DNA from: CAZVCG01 sp964649675
Lineage (GTDB): Bacteria; Pseudomonadota; Alphaproteobacteria; UBA9219
Direction: 5' to 3'
NCBI GenBank assembly: GCA_964649675.1
Contig: CAZYPX010000063.1
Coordinates: forward strand, 1 to 10,553
DNA: 10,553 nucleotides
Shown here: positions 1 through 6,643 of the stretch, in pieces
Layout of the letters: the number at the start of each line of letters is the position of its first letter
Numbering within the stretch: the first letter of the stretch is position 1
Notes under the pieces: model-generated
Databases searched by the model: none
What the model was told of the DNA's origin: nothing
Seen by the model: the letters and a program-made list of their open reading frames with translations, nothing else
Made by a program: the position numbers and the translations under genes

Positions 1-2
1 AA

Positions 3-1217
3 TTGGAGCGTTGGCTTTCAGGCCAACGCCAGTCGCTTAAAGGCAGCGAAATCGGTCGCCGCGCGAACCGCCATTTCTCCTTTGCGGGAAAAGAATATTG
101 GCTCACGCGGCCTTTGGCGGCCGCCATGGCGGCGAACGCCCAGGAAGCGGCGAAAGAAATCGAAAACGGCAACCTGGAGAAGTGGCTTACGCGCTCCTAC
201 GGCGACGAAGAGCTTGCAAAAACCGTCAAGGAACTTGCCGCGCATCTTCAGGAAAGTGGAAAAGCGGCGCATTATGAAGATCAACTCGTAACGCGGGCCT
301 GCCTCGCGCTGGATCCTCCCGCGCCCATTCGGTACCGCGGGATAGCCGTTATGCCCAGCGGCGTGGCCACCCTTCTCGTCGATACGGCCCATACGGGAAC
401 CAACACACAAATTCTATGTGAGATTATCGCCAACCAATTTGTGATTCTGTGGGTCAATCTGCAAAAGGACGTAAAAGCCGATATCGTCCCCTTGGCTCAG
501 CAAATGGAGCGCCTGCGCGGGTTCATCGAGAAAGCATCTTTTGGGAAGGGACTGGAAAGAGTTCTCTACGAGCTTAATCCCACTTTGCCGTGTCTAAGCC
601 CCATGCTGCGCGGACAGTACGTTCTTTCTGCACGCGATGTTTTGCCATCGCTGGAATCCTTGGCCGCATCAGGCAACCGGCCCCAAGAACCTATGGATCG
701 TCATCTCGCAGCTTTTCTGGTCGCGCGCGACAAACGGAGCGAATCCCTTTTCGTTTCCATGGAACCGGATCAAAGCCCCATCCGACGAGGCCTTGCCATG
801 CTGACGCTGTTTAGCGAGCTGCAGTACCGGTACGGGCCGGATCAACTGCCTTCGCTTACTTCATGGCTCTATCCGCTTGTCGAAACCACGATCGACCGCT
901 TTCTTAGCAAGCCGTTCCAAGAAAAGATCCGGCGGCAAACCAAAGATGCCGTACAGCAAGGCGATCTTAGAAAACTCCAATCGCTTGTCGATGATCCCGA
1001 GCGCGTCGAACACGACCTCAGAAGCTTTCTGGAAGCCCGTCAAATGTATCAGGATCTACAGGCCGAAATCGGCTTGATCGAAGCCGATCTTCGTGGCCGC
1101 GAAAACCTCATGTTAAGAGTCGGGCGACCCGTCGCGGCTTTGATCGCAAGCGCGACGGGAATCATCCTTATTGGAGTCACGCTGTTCCGCGCCCTATGGC
1201 CCAGATTGGGACTTTAA
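3..1217 (+). CDS. Uncharacterised protein with C-terminal membrane anchor, 5' end cut by window edge
   Basis: I do not recognise this gene well enough to name it. The open frame runs from the first bases of the window, so the true start is probably upstream; the TTG at 3 is only the first possible start codon. At least 404 codons are present. Residues about 24-80 (counted from the TTG) have the pattern aromatic-x-GK, an Ala-rich helix, then an 'NLEKWLTRSYGDEELAKTV' segment. This recalls a short helical module I remember from bacterial multidomain proteins carrying kinase- or chaperone-type domains, but that is recollection and not a search result. 'LDPPAPIRYRG' (about 103-113) follows the module. 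The middle is mostly soluble and helical. The last ~30 residues hold one hydrophobic segment (about 377-399), followed by a short Arg-containing tail, which suggests a single C-terminal membrane anchor. The stop lies 2 bases before the next gene, so the two are likely cotranscribed. Confidence 0.7.
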   Translation: MERWLSGQRQSLKGSEIGRRANRHFSFAGKEYWLTRPLAAAMAANAQEAAKEIENGNLEKWLTRSYGDEELAKTVKELAAHLQESGKAAHYEDQLVTRACLALDPPAPIRYRGIAVMPSGVATLLVDTAHTGTNTQILCEIIANQFVILWVNLQKDVKADIVPLAQQMERLRGFIEKASFGKGLERVLYELNPTLPCLSPMLRGQYVLSARDVLPSLESLAASGNRPQEPMDRHLAAFLVARDKRSESLFVSMEPDQSPIRRGLAMLTLFSELQYRYGPDQLPSLTSWLYPLVETTIDRFLSKPFQEKIRRQTKDAVQQGDLRKLQSLVDDPERVEHDLRSFLEARQMYQDLQAEIGLIEADLRGRENLMLRVGRPVAALIASATGIILIGVTLFRALWPRLGL

Positions 1218-1219
1218 CC

Positions 1220-1726
1220 ATGAGCGAAAAAAGCAAAAAAACCGAAAAAAACAAAGCACCGTCCAAAAACGGCACAAAGCTTGTTATTCTTATGATTATT
1301 GCGGGCGCGCTCGTCCCGTTCGGCGCGCCGACGCTTCTCGTTTGCCTTGGGCTTATCCCGACGCTCGTCGCCCTGTTCACGGATACGGACCCCAACAAAT
1401 CCGGCGTCATTACGGTGGGCTTTTTAAACCTCGCCGGCGTTATGCCTTTCTTAATAGACTTATGGACAAAAGGCCATTCGATAGAAACCGCCTTGCGCAT
1501 CATGCGCGATCCCATGACTTGGGTTATCATGCTGGGGGCCGCAGCCATAGGACAGTTGATTCTTTACGCCGTGCCAACCGCAATGACCGTTATGGCGGTC
1601 AATAGGATGGAGGCTCGCTTGCACGTTCTAAGGGAGGGGCTTGAACAGCTAAAGGCGATCTGGGGCACGGATGTTGCCACAAACAGGCCCGTCGATCTTG
1701 TTCGCCGGAGTGATGACGAAGAATGA
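1220..1726 (+). CDS. Small integral membrane protein of unknown function
   Basis: This is a 168-residue protein that I cannot assign to a named family. The ATG at 1220 is preferred because it lies 2 bases after the upstream stop and a GGGA stretch sits about 9 bases before it. An in-frame ATG at 1196 would add eight residues inside the upstream gene and is less likely. The N-terminal 20 residues are Lys-rich and hydrophilic. They are followed by hydrophobic segments at about 20-36, 37-53, 62-80 and 99-127, so roughly four membrane passes. The final 40 residues are charged and helical ('RMEARLHVLREGLEQLKAIW') and end in an acidic tail, probably cytoplasmic. The stop overlaps the plsC start by 4 bases (ATGA), which points to translational coupling. 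Position suggests a shared role with the membrane-anchored protein upstream or with phospholipid synthesis downstream, but nothing in the sequence shows which. Confidence 0.8.
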   Translation: MSEKSKKTEKNKAPSKNGTKLVILMIIAGALVPFGAPTLLVCLGLIPTLVALFTDTDPNKSGVITVGFLNLAGVMPFLIDLWTKGHSIETALRIMRDPMTWVIMLGAAAIGQLILYAVPTAMTVMAVNRMEARLHVLREGLEQLKAIWGTDVATNRPVDLVRRSDDEE

Positions 1727-2592
1727 GCAGGGAATATAAGCTTGGACATGGCGCCTTCGCTGCGTTCATGGGTGTTGCGCGTCTTTTTTGTCTCTTGATC
1801 CTTGTCGCGGTTCTGACGCCGCCGCAGATTTATTGCCTCCTCACAAAGCGCAAGAACCCTTTCGCTCTTACGCGTTTTTTCCACAAGTGTCTTTTACGGA
1901 TTCTCGGCATTAAGCTCAACGTATACGGCTCGTCCGTCGGCGAAGGACCGGTCGTGTTCATCTCCAATCATTCGTCTTATCTTGATATTCCGGTTTTAGG
2001 ATCGCTTGTTGATGGCAGCTTCGTCGCCAAGGCGGAAGTTTCGTCGTGGCCTGTTATCGGTTTCCTGTCCAAACTGCAGCAATCTGTTTTCGTCGAGCGC
2101 AAGGCCCTACGCGCAGCGGAACAAAAAAGCGCGCTCAACGAAAGGTTGGCCCAAGGCCACAATATCATCCTCTTTCCCGAGGGCACGTCGTCGGACGGGC
2201 AGAGGCTGCTCCCGTTTAAGAGCAGCCTTTTCAGCATTGCCGAAAGAAACGGCGGCGATCCGGCCATAAATGTGCAACCCATATCCATGTTGTGCACAAA
2301 GCTTAAAGGGCTCCCAATGGGAAGGGCCTTGCGGCCATATTACGCATGGTTTGGCGGAATGACGTTTTTGCCGCACTTATGGAACGTCTTCAAAATCGGG
2401 GATTTTACGGTCGGCGTGATTTTCCATGAGCCTGTGTCCAGCAAGGATTTTTCCAGCCGCAAAGACCTCGCCCTTTATTGCCATCGCAAAATCGGGGCCG
2501 GAATCGAACACTTTCTGACCGGTCGCCTTCCTGCCCATGGACAAGCCGCCCTTTTGGAGCGGAACAATAAAGAGCTTGCGATACCCGACTAA
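1723..2592 (+). CDS. plsC: PlsC-family 1-acyl-sn-glycerol-3-phosphate acyltransferase
   Basis: This 289-residue protein carries the two signature motifs of glycerophospholipid acyltransferases. The catalytic HX4D motif is 'NHSSYLD' (His83, Asp88), and the substrate-binding motif is 'FPEGTSSDG' (151-159). A hydrophobic stretch at about 15-38 is a likely membrane anchor. Members of this family transfer an acyl chain to lysophosphatidic acid at the inner membrane to form phosphatidic acid, the precursor of membrane phospholipids. Length fits the family. The start ATG at 1723 overlaps the preceding stop by 4 bases. The stop is 22 bases before the preferred miaB start, and the plsC–miaB pairing is common in alphaproteobacteria. 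A related O-acyltransferase such as the ornithine-lipid enzyme OlsA has the same motifs and cannot be excluded from sequence reading alone. Confidence 0.9.
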   Translation: MSREYKLGHGAFAAFMGVARLFCLLILVAVLTPPQIYCLLTKRKNPFALTRFFHKCLLRILGIKLNVYGSSVGEGPVVFISNHSSYLDIPVLGSLVDGSFVAKAEVSSWPVIGFLSKLQQSVFVERKALRAAEQKSALNERLAQGHNIILFPEGTSSDGQRLLPFKSSLFSIAERNGGDPAINVQPISMLCTKLKGLPMGRALRPYYAWFGGMTFLPHLWNVFKIGDFTVGVIFHEPVSSKDFSSRKDLALYCHRKIGAGIEHFLTGRLPAHGQAALLERNNKELAIPD

Positions 2593-2614
2593 GATTTGGC
2601 ACAACCCCTGCGTT

Positions 2615-3958
2615 ATGGAAAAACGCAAAAACGTCAGCGCCCCCCCTAAAAAGCTTTTTATCAAAACGTGGGGCTGTCAAATGAACGTATACGACTCGGC
2701 CCGTATGGCCGACGTTCTGGAGTCGTTGGGTTACGTAACGACCGATGATCCGGCCGAAGCCGATCTTGTTGTTTTCAATACGTGCCATATCCGCGAAAAA
2801 GCCTCGGAAAAGCTTTATTCGGACCTTGGTCGCATGCGTGAACATAAGGATGCCCGAGCGGCCAAGGGCCAAACGATGCTGATCGCCGTGGCCGGCTGCG
2901 TCGCACAAGCCGTTGGCGAAGAGATTCAGCGGCGCGCGCCCTATGTGGATTTGGTGTTCGGCCCCCAAACGTATCATCAACTATCGGATATGCTGGCAGA
3001 GGCGGCGCTGCGCGCCCGGAGGGTTTTAAACCTTGAGTTCCCCGTTGTGACGAAATTCGAACGCCTGCCCGTCGCCCAAATTAATCCAGACGTCAGCGCA
3101 TTTCTGGTCATTCAGGAAGGCTGCGACCGTTTTTGCAGTTATTGCGTCGTGCCTTACACGCGCGGTGCCGAATACGCGCGTCCTTTCGACGCCATCCTCA
3201 AGGAAGCAAAGGAACTTGCGTCTAAGGGCGTTCGGGAAATCACGTTGCTTGGTCAAAACGTCAACGCGTGGCGCGACGGCGATCTGCGTCTTGGCCATCT
3301 TCTGGAGCGCCTTGGGGATATCCCGAACCTTTTGCGCCTTCGTTATACGACATCGCATCCGCTGGACGTAACCGACGACCTTGTCGCCGCGCACCGCCAT
3401 GTGCCGCAGCTTATGCCCTTCCTGCACCTTCCCGCGCAAAGCGGATCGGACCGGATTCTGGCGGCCATGAACCGCAAACATACCGCAGGCGATTACATGC
3501 GCCTTGTTGACAAGCTCAAGAAAGCCCGACCCGATCTGGCGCTCTCGTCGGATTTCATTGTCGGATTCCCGGGCGAAACGGACGCCGATTTCGAAGCCAC
3601 GCTCAGGCTTGTGCGCGACATCGGCTACGCGCAAGCCTTTTCCTTCAAATACAGCCGGAGGCCCGGCACGCCAGCCGCCGGTCTTACGGAACAAATACCG
3701 TTGGCCGTCAAGAACGCGCGGATTAAGGAATTACAGACTCTGCTGTCGTCCCAGCAAGAGGCGTTCAACGCCGCATGCGCGGGCCAGACGATGCCCGTGT
3801 TGTTCGAGAGTCCCGCTCGACGGAAAGGCCATATCTTCGGACGCACCGCCTATATGCAGACCGTTCTGGCAAGCGGCCAGTCAGATTCCATCGGCCACGA
3901 ACGCCTTGTCCGGATCACACAAGCGGGAAAAAACAACCTAACAGGCGTTCTGGCATAG
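2615..3958 (+). CDS. miaB: tRNA-2-methylthio-N6-dimethylallyladenosine synthase (MiaB)
   Basis: This is a 447-residue methylthiotransferase. The N-terminal UPF0004-type domain has the three cluster cysteines Cys21 ('WGCQMN'), Cys57 ('NTCHIREKA') and Cys95 ('AGCVAQ'). The radical-SAM CxxxCxxC motif is Cys170/174/177 ('GCDRFCSYC'). 'HLPAQSGS' and 'VGFPGET' are further conserved stretches, and the last ~65 residues fit the RNA-binding TRAM domain. The enzyme adds a methylthio group to i6A37 of tRNAs that read UNN codons, using two 4Fe-4S clusters and S-adenosylmethionine. 'NTCxIREKA' and 'WGCQMN' are typical of MiaB rather than RimO or MtaB. I chose the ATG at 2615 because the conserved domain begins about 12 residues later. 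The in-frame ATG at 2537 would add 26 unlikely residues and overlap plsC by 56 bases. Neither start has a clear Shine-Dalgarno site. Confidence 0.96.
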   Translation: MEKRKNVSAPPKKLFIKTWGCQMNVYDSARMADVLESLGYVTTDDPAEADLVVFNTCHIREKASEKLYSDLGRMREHKDARAAKGQTMLIAVAGCVAQAVGEEIQRRAPYVDLVFGPQTYHQLSDMLAEAALRARRVLNLEFPVVTKFERLPVAQINPDVSAFLVIQEGCDRFCSYCVVPYTRGAEYARPFDAILKEAKELASKGVREITLLGQNVNAWRDGDLRLGHLLERLGDIPNLLRLRYTTSHPLDVTDDLVAAHRHVPQLMPFLHLPAQSGSDRILAAMNRKHTAGDYMRLVDKLKKARPDLALSSDFIVGFPGETDADFEATLRLVRDIGYAQAFSFKYSRRPGTPAAGLTEQIPLAVKNARIKELQTLLSSQQEAFNAACAGQTMPVLFESPARRKGHIFGRTAYMQTVLASGQSDSIGHERLVRITQAGKNNLTGVLA

Positions 3959-3978
3959 GCGGCGAAGGCCTTCCCGCC
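3958..3978. terminator. Possible hairpin between convergent miaB and marR genes
   Basis: Bases 3958-3966 can pair with 3971-3978 in an eight-pair GC-rich stem with a one-base bulge (C3963) and a GGCC loop. It starts at the last base of the miaB stop codon and lies 7 bases before the end of the opposing marR gene, so it could serve both strands. No T-run follows on either strand, so intrinsic termination is uncertain. Confidence 0.3.
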
Positions 3979-3985
3979 ATCCGGT

Positions 3986-4495
3986 TTAAAGGTCAACGCT
4001 GTCCGCCGTACCGGCGTAGCGCACGGCATCCGACCAACACCGCTCAAGATTACGCAACGTCTTTTGGGCGGTTTCCAGGGCGGATTCGTCGCCATCGCGC
4101 ATCATCGGCTCGGCCCATTTCTTTTCCAATGCGCCCAGTTTCGCCAAAACGTCCTTACCCTTCGCCGTAACCTTGAGGCGAGCGGAACGGCGGTCGCGCG
4201 TGGAGGCTTGACGTTCGACGTACGCCCCGTCGACGAGTTGCTTTAAATTATAGGAGGCGTTTGAACCCAAATAATAACCGCGCTCGATTAAATCCCGCAC
4301 CGATATTTCCTCGTCGCCGATGTTGCTGAGCATCATGACCTGTACCGGACTGATGTCCTGCACGCCAACGCGCCCAAGCTCAAGGCGCACGACATCCAGA
4401 AACCTGCGGTGCATGCGCTCGATCTGCCTCGGAAGCTCATGCAAAAGATTTTGCCCGTCCGCTTTTTTGCCGGCGTTCTGTGTCGTGTCTTGCAT
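3986..4495 (-). CDS. MarR-family winged-helix transcriptional regulator, LdtR-like
   Basis: This is a 169-residue MarR-type regulator. After a polar N-terminus come the dimerisation helices (about 17-45), then a winged helix-turn-helix at about 48-115. The recognition-helix region reads 'RGYYLGSNASYNLKQLV', and the wing contains the family hallmark 'DRRSARLKVTAKG' (101-113). The 'HRRFLDVV' and 'GYYLGSN.SYNLK.LV' stretches match what I remember of LdtR, the MarR regulator of L,D-transpeptidase genes in Liberibacter and Sinorhizobium. That makes a cell-envelope regulator plausible but unproven. AAGGGA lies about 10 bases before the ATG and may be the ribosome binding site. The gene is divergent from the TPR lipoprotein gene and convergent with miaB. 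MarR proteins often control themselves and the divergent neighbour, so the shared 4496-4661 region is the likely site of action. Confidence 0.88.
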   Translation of the reverse strand: MQDTTQNAGKKADGQNLLHELPRQIERMHRRFLDVVRLELGRVGVQDISPVQVMMLSNIGDEEISVRDLIERGYYLGSNASYNLKQLVDGAYVERQASTRDRRSARLKVTAKGKDVLAKLGALEKKWAEPMMRDGDESALETAQKTLRNLERCWSDAVRYAGTADSVDL

Positions 4496-4661
4496 GGCAA
4501 ATCAATCCCTTGTCGTCATAATAACTTTTGGTTGCGCGGCGGGTTTGTCGTGGCAATATACGCGCGCGCTTCATTTCCTTTGGAATCAACCCATGATGAC
4601 CCACGTTTCCCTCTTAAGCAATGCCCTTTCCTCTTGTAGTATTATATGTTTTTTCCGTAGC
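4496..4661. promoter_or_regulatory. Divergent intergenic region between marR and the TPR lipoprotein gene
   Basis: These 166 bases must hold the start signals for both divergent genes. The part at about 4630-4660 is AT-rich, with TATTAT at 4640-4645 as a possible -10 element for the plus-strand gene; I find no well-placed -35. On the minus strand a TTATTATG stretch at about 4517-4526 could be a -10 for marR, also without a clear -35. Short inverted pairs occur (TTCC-TTT-GGAA near 4577-4587 and TTTTCC/GGGAAA around 4651-4670). None is long enough to call as a MarR operator. Confidence 0.4.
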
Positions 4662-5672
4662 ATGGGGAAAGCAGCCCTAATCCTGACCTTTTTACCGCTT
4701 TTGGCCTGTTCCATGACCCCACCCGAGCGTGAAAACGCCGATTCCCCGGGCGCGGGTATGATACATCTGGCCGAGCAACTCCAGAGCCGAGGCGACCACG
4801 TCGGCGCCATCGATTTTTACCTGCGCGCCCTGAAAAGCGACCCCAAGAACTATGTCGCTTACCGAGGTCTCGGGGTAGCCTATGAAAAGACGGGCCGCCT
4901 GATTGAGGCTTCCGAAACCTACCGCGCCCTGGCTCGGCTTCGTCCGCAGGATCCCGAATCCCATCGCAACCTTGGCCGGATCCTGTTGACCTTGGAAAGA
5001 CCCATAGAGGCGCGGGACGCTTTCCAGACGGCTCTAAAGAAAGACAGCCGCGACGTGAAGGCCTTGAACGGGCTTGGCGCGACCCTCAATTATCTCGGCG
5101 ATCACGAAGGCGCCCAAAACGCTTTTGCTCAAGCCTTGAAAGAGGAGCCTAACAACCTGACCACGCTCAACAATCTGGCCTATTCCTATATACTGGACAA
5201 CCGGTTCGGCGAAGCGATCCGCTTGCTGGAGCCTCACCAGAAAAATCCGGATGCCGTGCCGGCCTTACGGCAAAATCTGGCGTTGGCCTACGGCATGGCG
5301 GGCATGGATATAGACGCCGAGCGCGTCGCCCGCATGGATCTGCCTCCGGCAAAAGTCCAGGAAAACATGGAGTATTACAAAAACCGACGCGCCGAAATGG
5401 CAGTGACGACCGCGCCTTTTGCGGAAGTCGGCACGTACGCGACGCAAGCTTTAGCCGAGGCCGAAATTGAACGGCTTCAGGGACAGATTGAGTCGTCGGG
5501 TATGGATCTTAAGCCCATTATCGTCCCACAGATCGCCGCGCCAGGCGGAACCCCGCGCTTTGCCGTACGCATGATGGGGTGCGCAAAGCCTTCCGATGTT
5601 CAAATTTTTTGCGATCAGCTAGCCAAACACGGCGTGACCTGCATGGTGAGGAACAACAAACAGACACGATGA
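4662..5672 (+). CDS. TPR lipoprotein with SPOR-like C-terminal region, TadD-like
   Basis: This is a 336-residue predicted lipoprotein. The start ATG at 4662 gives a short signal peptide ending in the lipobox 'LLAC' (Cys16); Ser at +2 favours the outer membrane. Earlier in-frame ATGs (4593, 4596, 4320) would bury the signal or overlap marR. Residues about 33-235 contain consecutive 34-residue tetratricopeptide repeats, with recognisable 'A..LG..Y...G...EA...Y..AL...P' units. Residues about 253-330 look like two beta-alpha halves of a SPOR-type fold: 'FAEVGTYATQALAEAEIERL' and 'RFAVRMMGCAKPSDVQIFC'. I infer the SPOR resemblance by eye. TadD, the pilotin-like lipoprotein of Tad pilus systems, is a TPR lipoprotein, and this gene lies beside tadC, so a TadD role in secretin or pilus assembly is the best guess. 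A peptidoglycan-related TPR lipoprotein is the alternative. It ends 9 bases from the convergent tadC. Confidence 0.85.
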   Translation: MGKAALILTFLPLLACSMTPPERENADSPGAGMIHLAEQLQSRGDHVGAIDFYLRALKSDPKNYVAYRGLGVAYEKTGRLIEASETYRALARLRPQDPESHRNLGRILLTLERPIEARDAFQTALKKDSRDVKALNGLGATLNYLGDHEGAQNAFAQALKEEPNNLTTLNNLAYSYILDNRFGEAIRLLEPHQKNPDAVPALRQNLALAYGMAGMDIDAERVARMDLPPAKVQENMEYYKNRRAEMAVTTAPFAEVGTYATQALAEAEIERLQGQIESSGMDLKPIIVPQIAAPGGTPRFAVRMMGCAKPSDVQIFCDQLAKHGVTCMVRNNKQTR

Positions 5673-5681
5673 AGTATGAGG

Positions 5682-6641
5682 TTAGTGCACGCCAGCCATC
5701 GCCGACATCACTTTGATCGCTGCTGGCCCAATAAGCACGACGAACAACGGCGGCAAAATGAAGATTATCATCGGCACAGTCAAAATGGCTGGCAAGCGCG
5801 CCGCTTTTTCTTCGGCCTTCATCATGCGTTCTTCACGCATTTCTCCAGATAGCACGCGCAAGGCCTGCGCGAGGGGGGTTCCGTATTTCTCCGTTTGAAT
5901 CAATGTGTTAACAAGCGCAATCACGCTGGGCAACGGCACACGTTCGGAAAGTCCGTGCAAAGCCTTGTTGCGATCCGGAAGAAAGCTCAGTTCGACGCCC
6001 GTAAGCCCTATTTCTTCGGCCAGTTCGGGACAAGTAGGTCCTACCTCGCGCCCCACGCGGTCGAATGCCGCGTCAAGGCTGAGGCCTGCCTCGGCGCAGA
6101 TAACCATCAGGTCAAGCGCGTCCGGCATGGCTTTGCGCAGAACCTCTTCGCGCTGCTGGCTTTTATTTTTCACGAAAACATCGGGCAGCATCCAACCAAG
6201 CATCGCCGACGCCATAACGATCAACAGCCCGATGGCGCCAGGAACTTTAGCCACATGGACGATGAATATGAAAAACGCCGCGCCCGCGCCAAGCCCGCCC
6301 GTCAAGGCCAACTTGAGAAATAGAAACACGAAGATCGCGTCGCGCGACTGTATGCCCGCGCGCCGAAGCTTGATGCGTAAGTCGGAGAGCCCTTTGCCCT
6401 GAGAGAGACGAAACCACTCCACGATTTGCTTCATCGTGCTGACGCGCTGTAACGCGGCGCGGCGAGTGTTTTTCTTTTTATGTCCGCCTTCGAACTCGCT
6501 GCGGCGATCGGCGATGGATTTCAAGCGGCCTTCCAGCGGATCGCGGTCAACAAGCGCTGACCACACCAGCACGACCACGGCAAAAGCCGCCACGCCGCAC
6601 AGGTAGGAAAGAACGTCGGGATTTCCGAGAAGCTGTTCCAT
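5682..6641 (-). CDS. tadC: Tad pilus inner-membrane platform protein TadC
   Basis: This 319-residue membrane protein belongs to the type II secretion F (T2SSF) family. An N-terminal membrane segment (about 11-30) precedes a basic cytoplasmic stretch and two hydrophobic segments at about 104-155. The T2SSF cytoplasmic domain follows, with 'MPDALDLMVICAEAGLSLD' and 'QTEKYGTPLAQALRVLSGEM', and a final hydrophobic hairpin near the C-terminus. It would pair with TadB as the inner-membrane platform moved by the CpaF ATPase. The ATG at 6641 is chosen because it lies 2 bases past the tadB stop and gives the usual short N-terminus. The open frame continues upstream to 6698, but those 19 polar residues lie inside tadB. 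The longer spacing after the AEAGLS motif and its position after TadB support TadC over TadB. It is the last minus-strand gene of the run. Confidence 0.93.
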   Translation of the reverse strand: MEQLLGNPDVLSYLCGVAAFAVVVLVWSALVDRDPLEGRLKSIADRRSEFEGGHKKKNTRRAALQRVSTMKQIVEWFRLSQGKGLSDLRIKLRRAGIQSRDAIFVFLFLKLALTGGLGAGAAFFIFIVHVAKVPGAIGLLIVMASAMLGWMLPDVFVKNKSQQREEVLRKAMPDALDLMVICAEAGLSLDAAFDRVGREVGPTCPELAEEIGLTGVELSFLPDRNKALHGLSERVPLPSVIALVNTLIQTEKYGTPLAQALRVLSGEMREERMMKAEEKAARLPAILTVPMIIFILPPLFVVLIGPAAIKVMSAMAGVH

Positions 6642-6643
6642 GG

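Noticed and set aside
2537..2614. Upstream ATG start for miaB
   Set aside because: It overlaps plsC by 56 bases and adds residues not expected before the conserved 'WGCQMN' domain.
2405..2980. A 191-codon minus-strand frame spanning the plsC–miaB junction
   Set aside because: It is antisense to two well-supported genes, and its product has no recognisable features.
3026..3694. A 222-codon minus-strand frame inside miaB
   Set aside because: It lies opposite the radical-SAM domain of miaB and shows no domain or start signal. The sense-strand motifs are decisive.
4559..4570. Alternating CG run (CGCGCGCGC) in the divergent intergenic region as a possible Z-DNA or special element
   Set aside because: It is only about ten bases long in DNA already rich in CG and is likely chance.
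4320..4661. N-terminal extension of the TPR lipoprotein by 114 residues
   Set aside because: It overlaps marR antisense and would place the signal peptide and lipobox in the middle of the protein. The ATG at 4662 starts exactly at the signal peptide.
5673..5681. Intrinsic terminator between the lipoprotein gene and tadC
   Set aside because: The gap is 9 bases, and I find no hairpin with a T-run in the adjacent coding ends on either strand.
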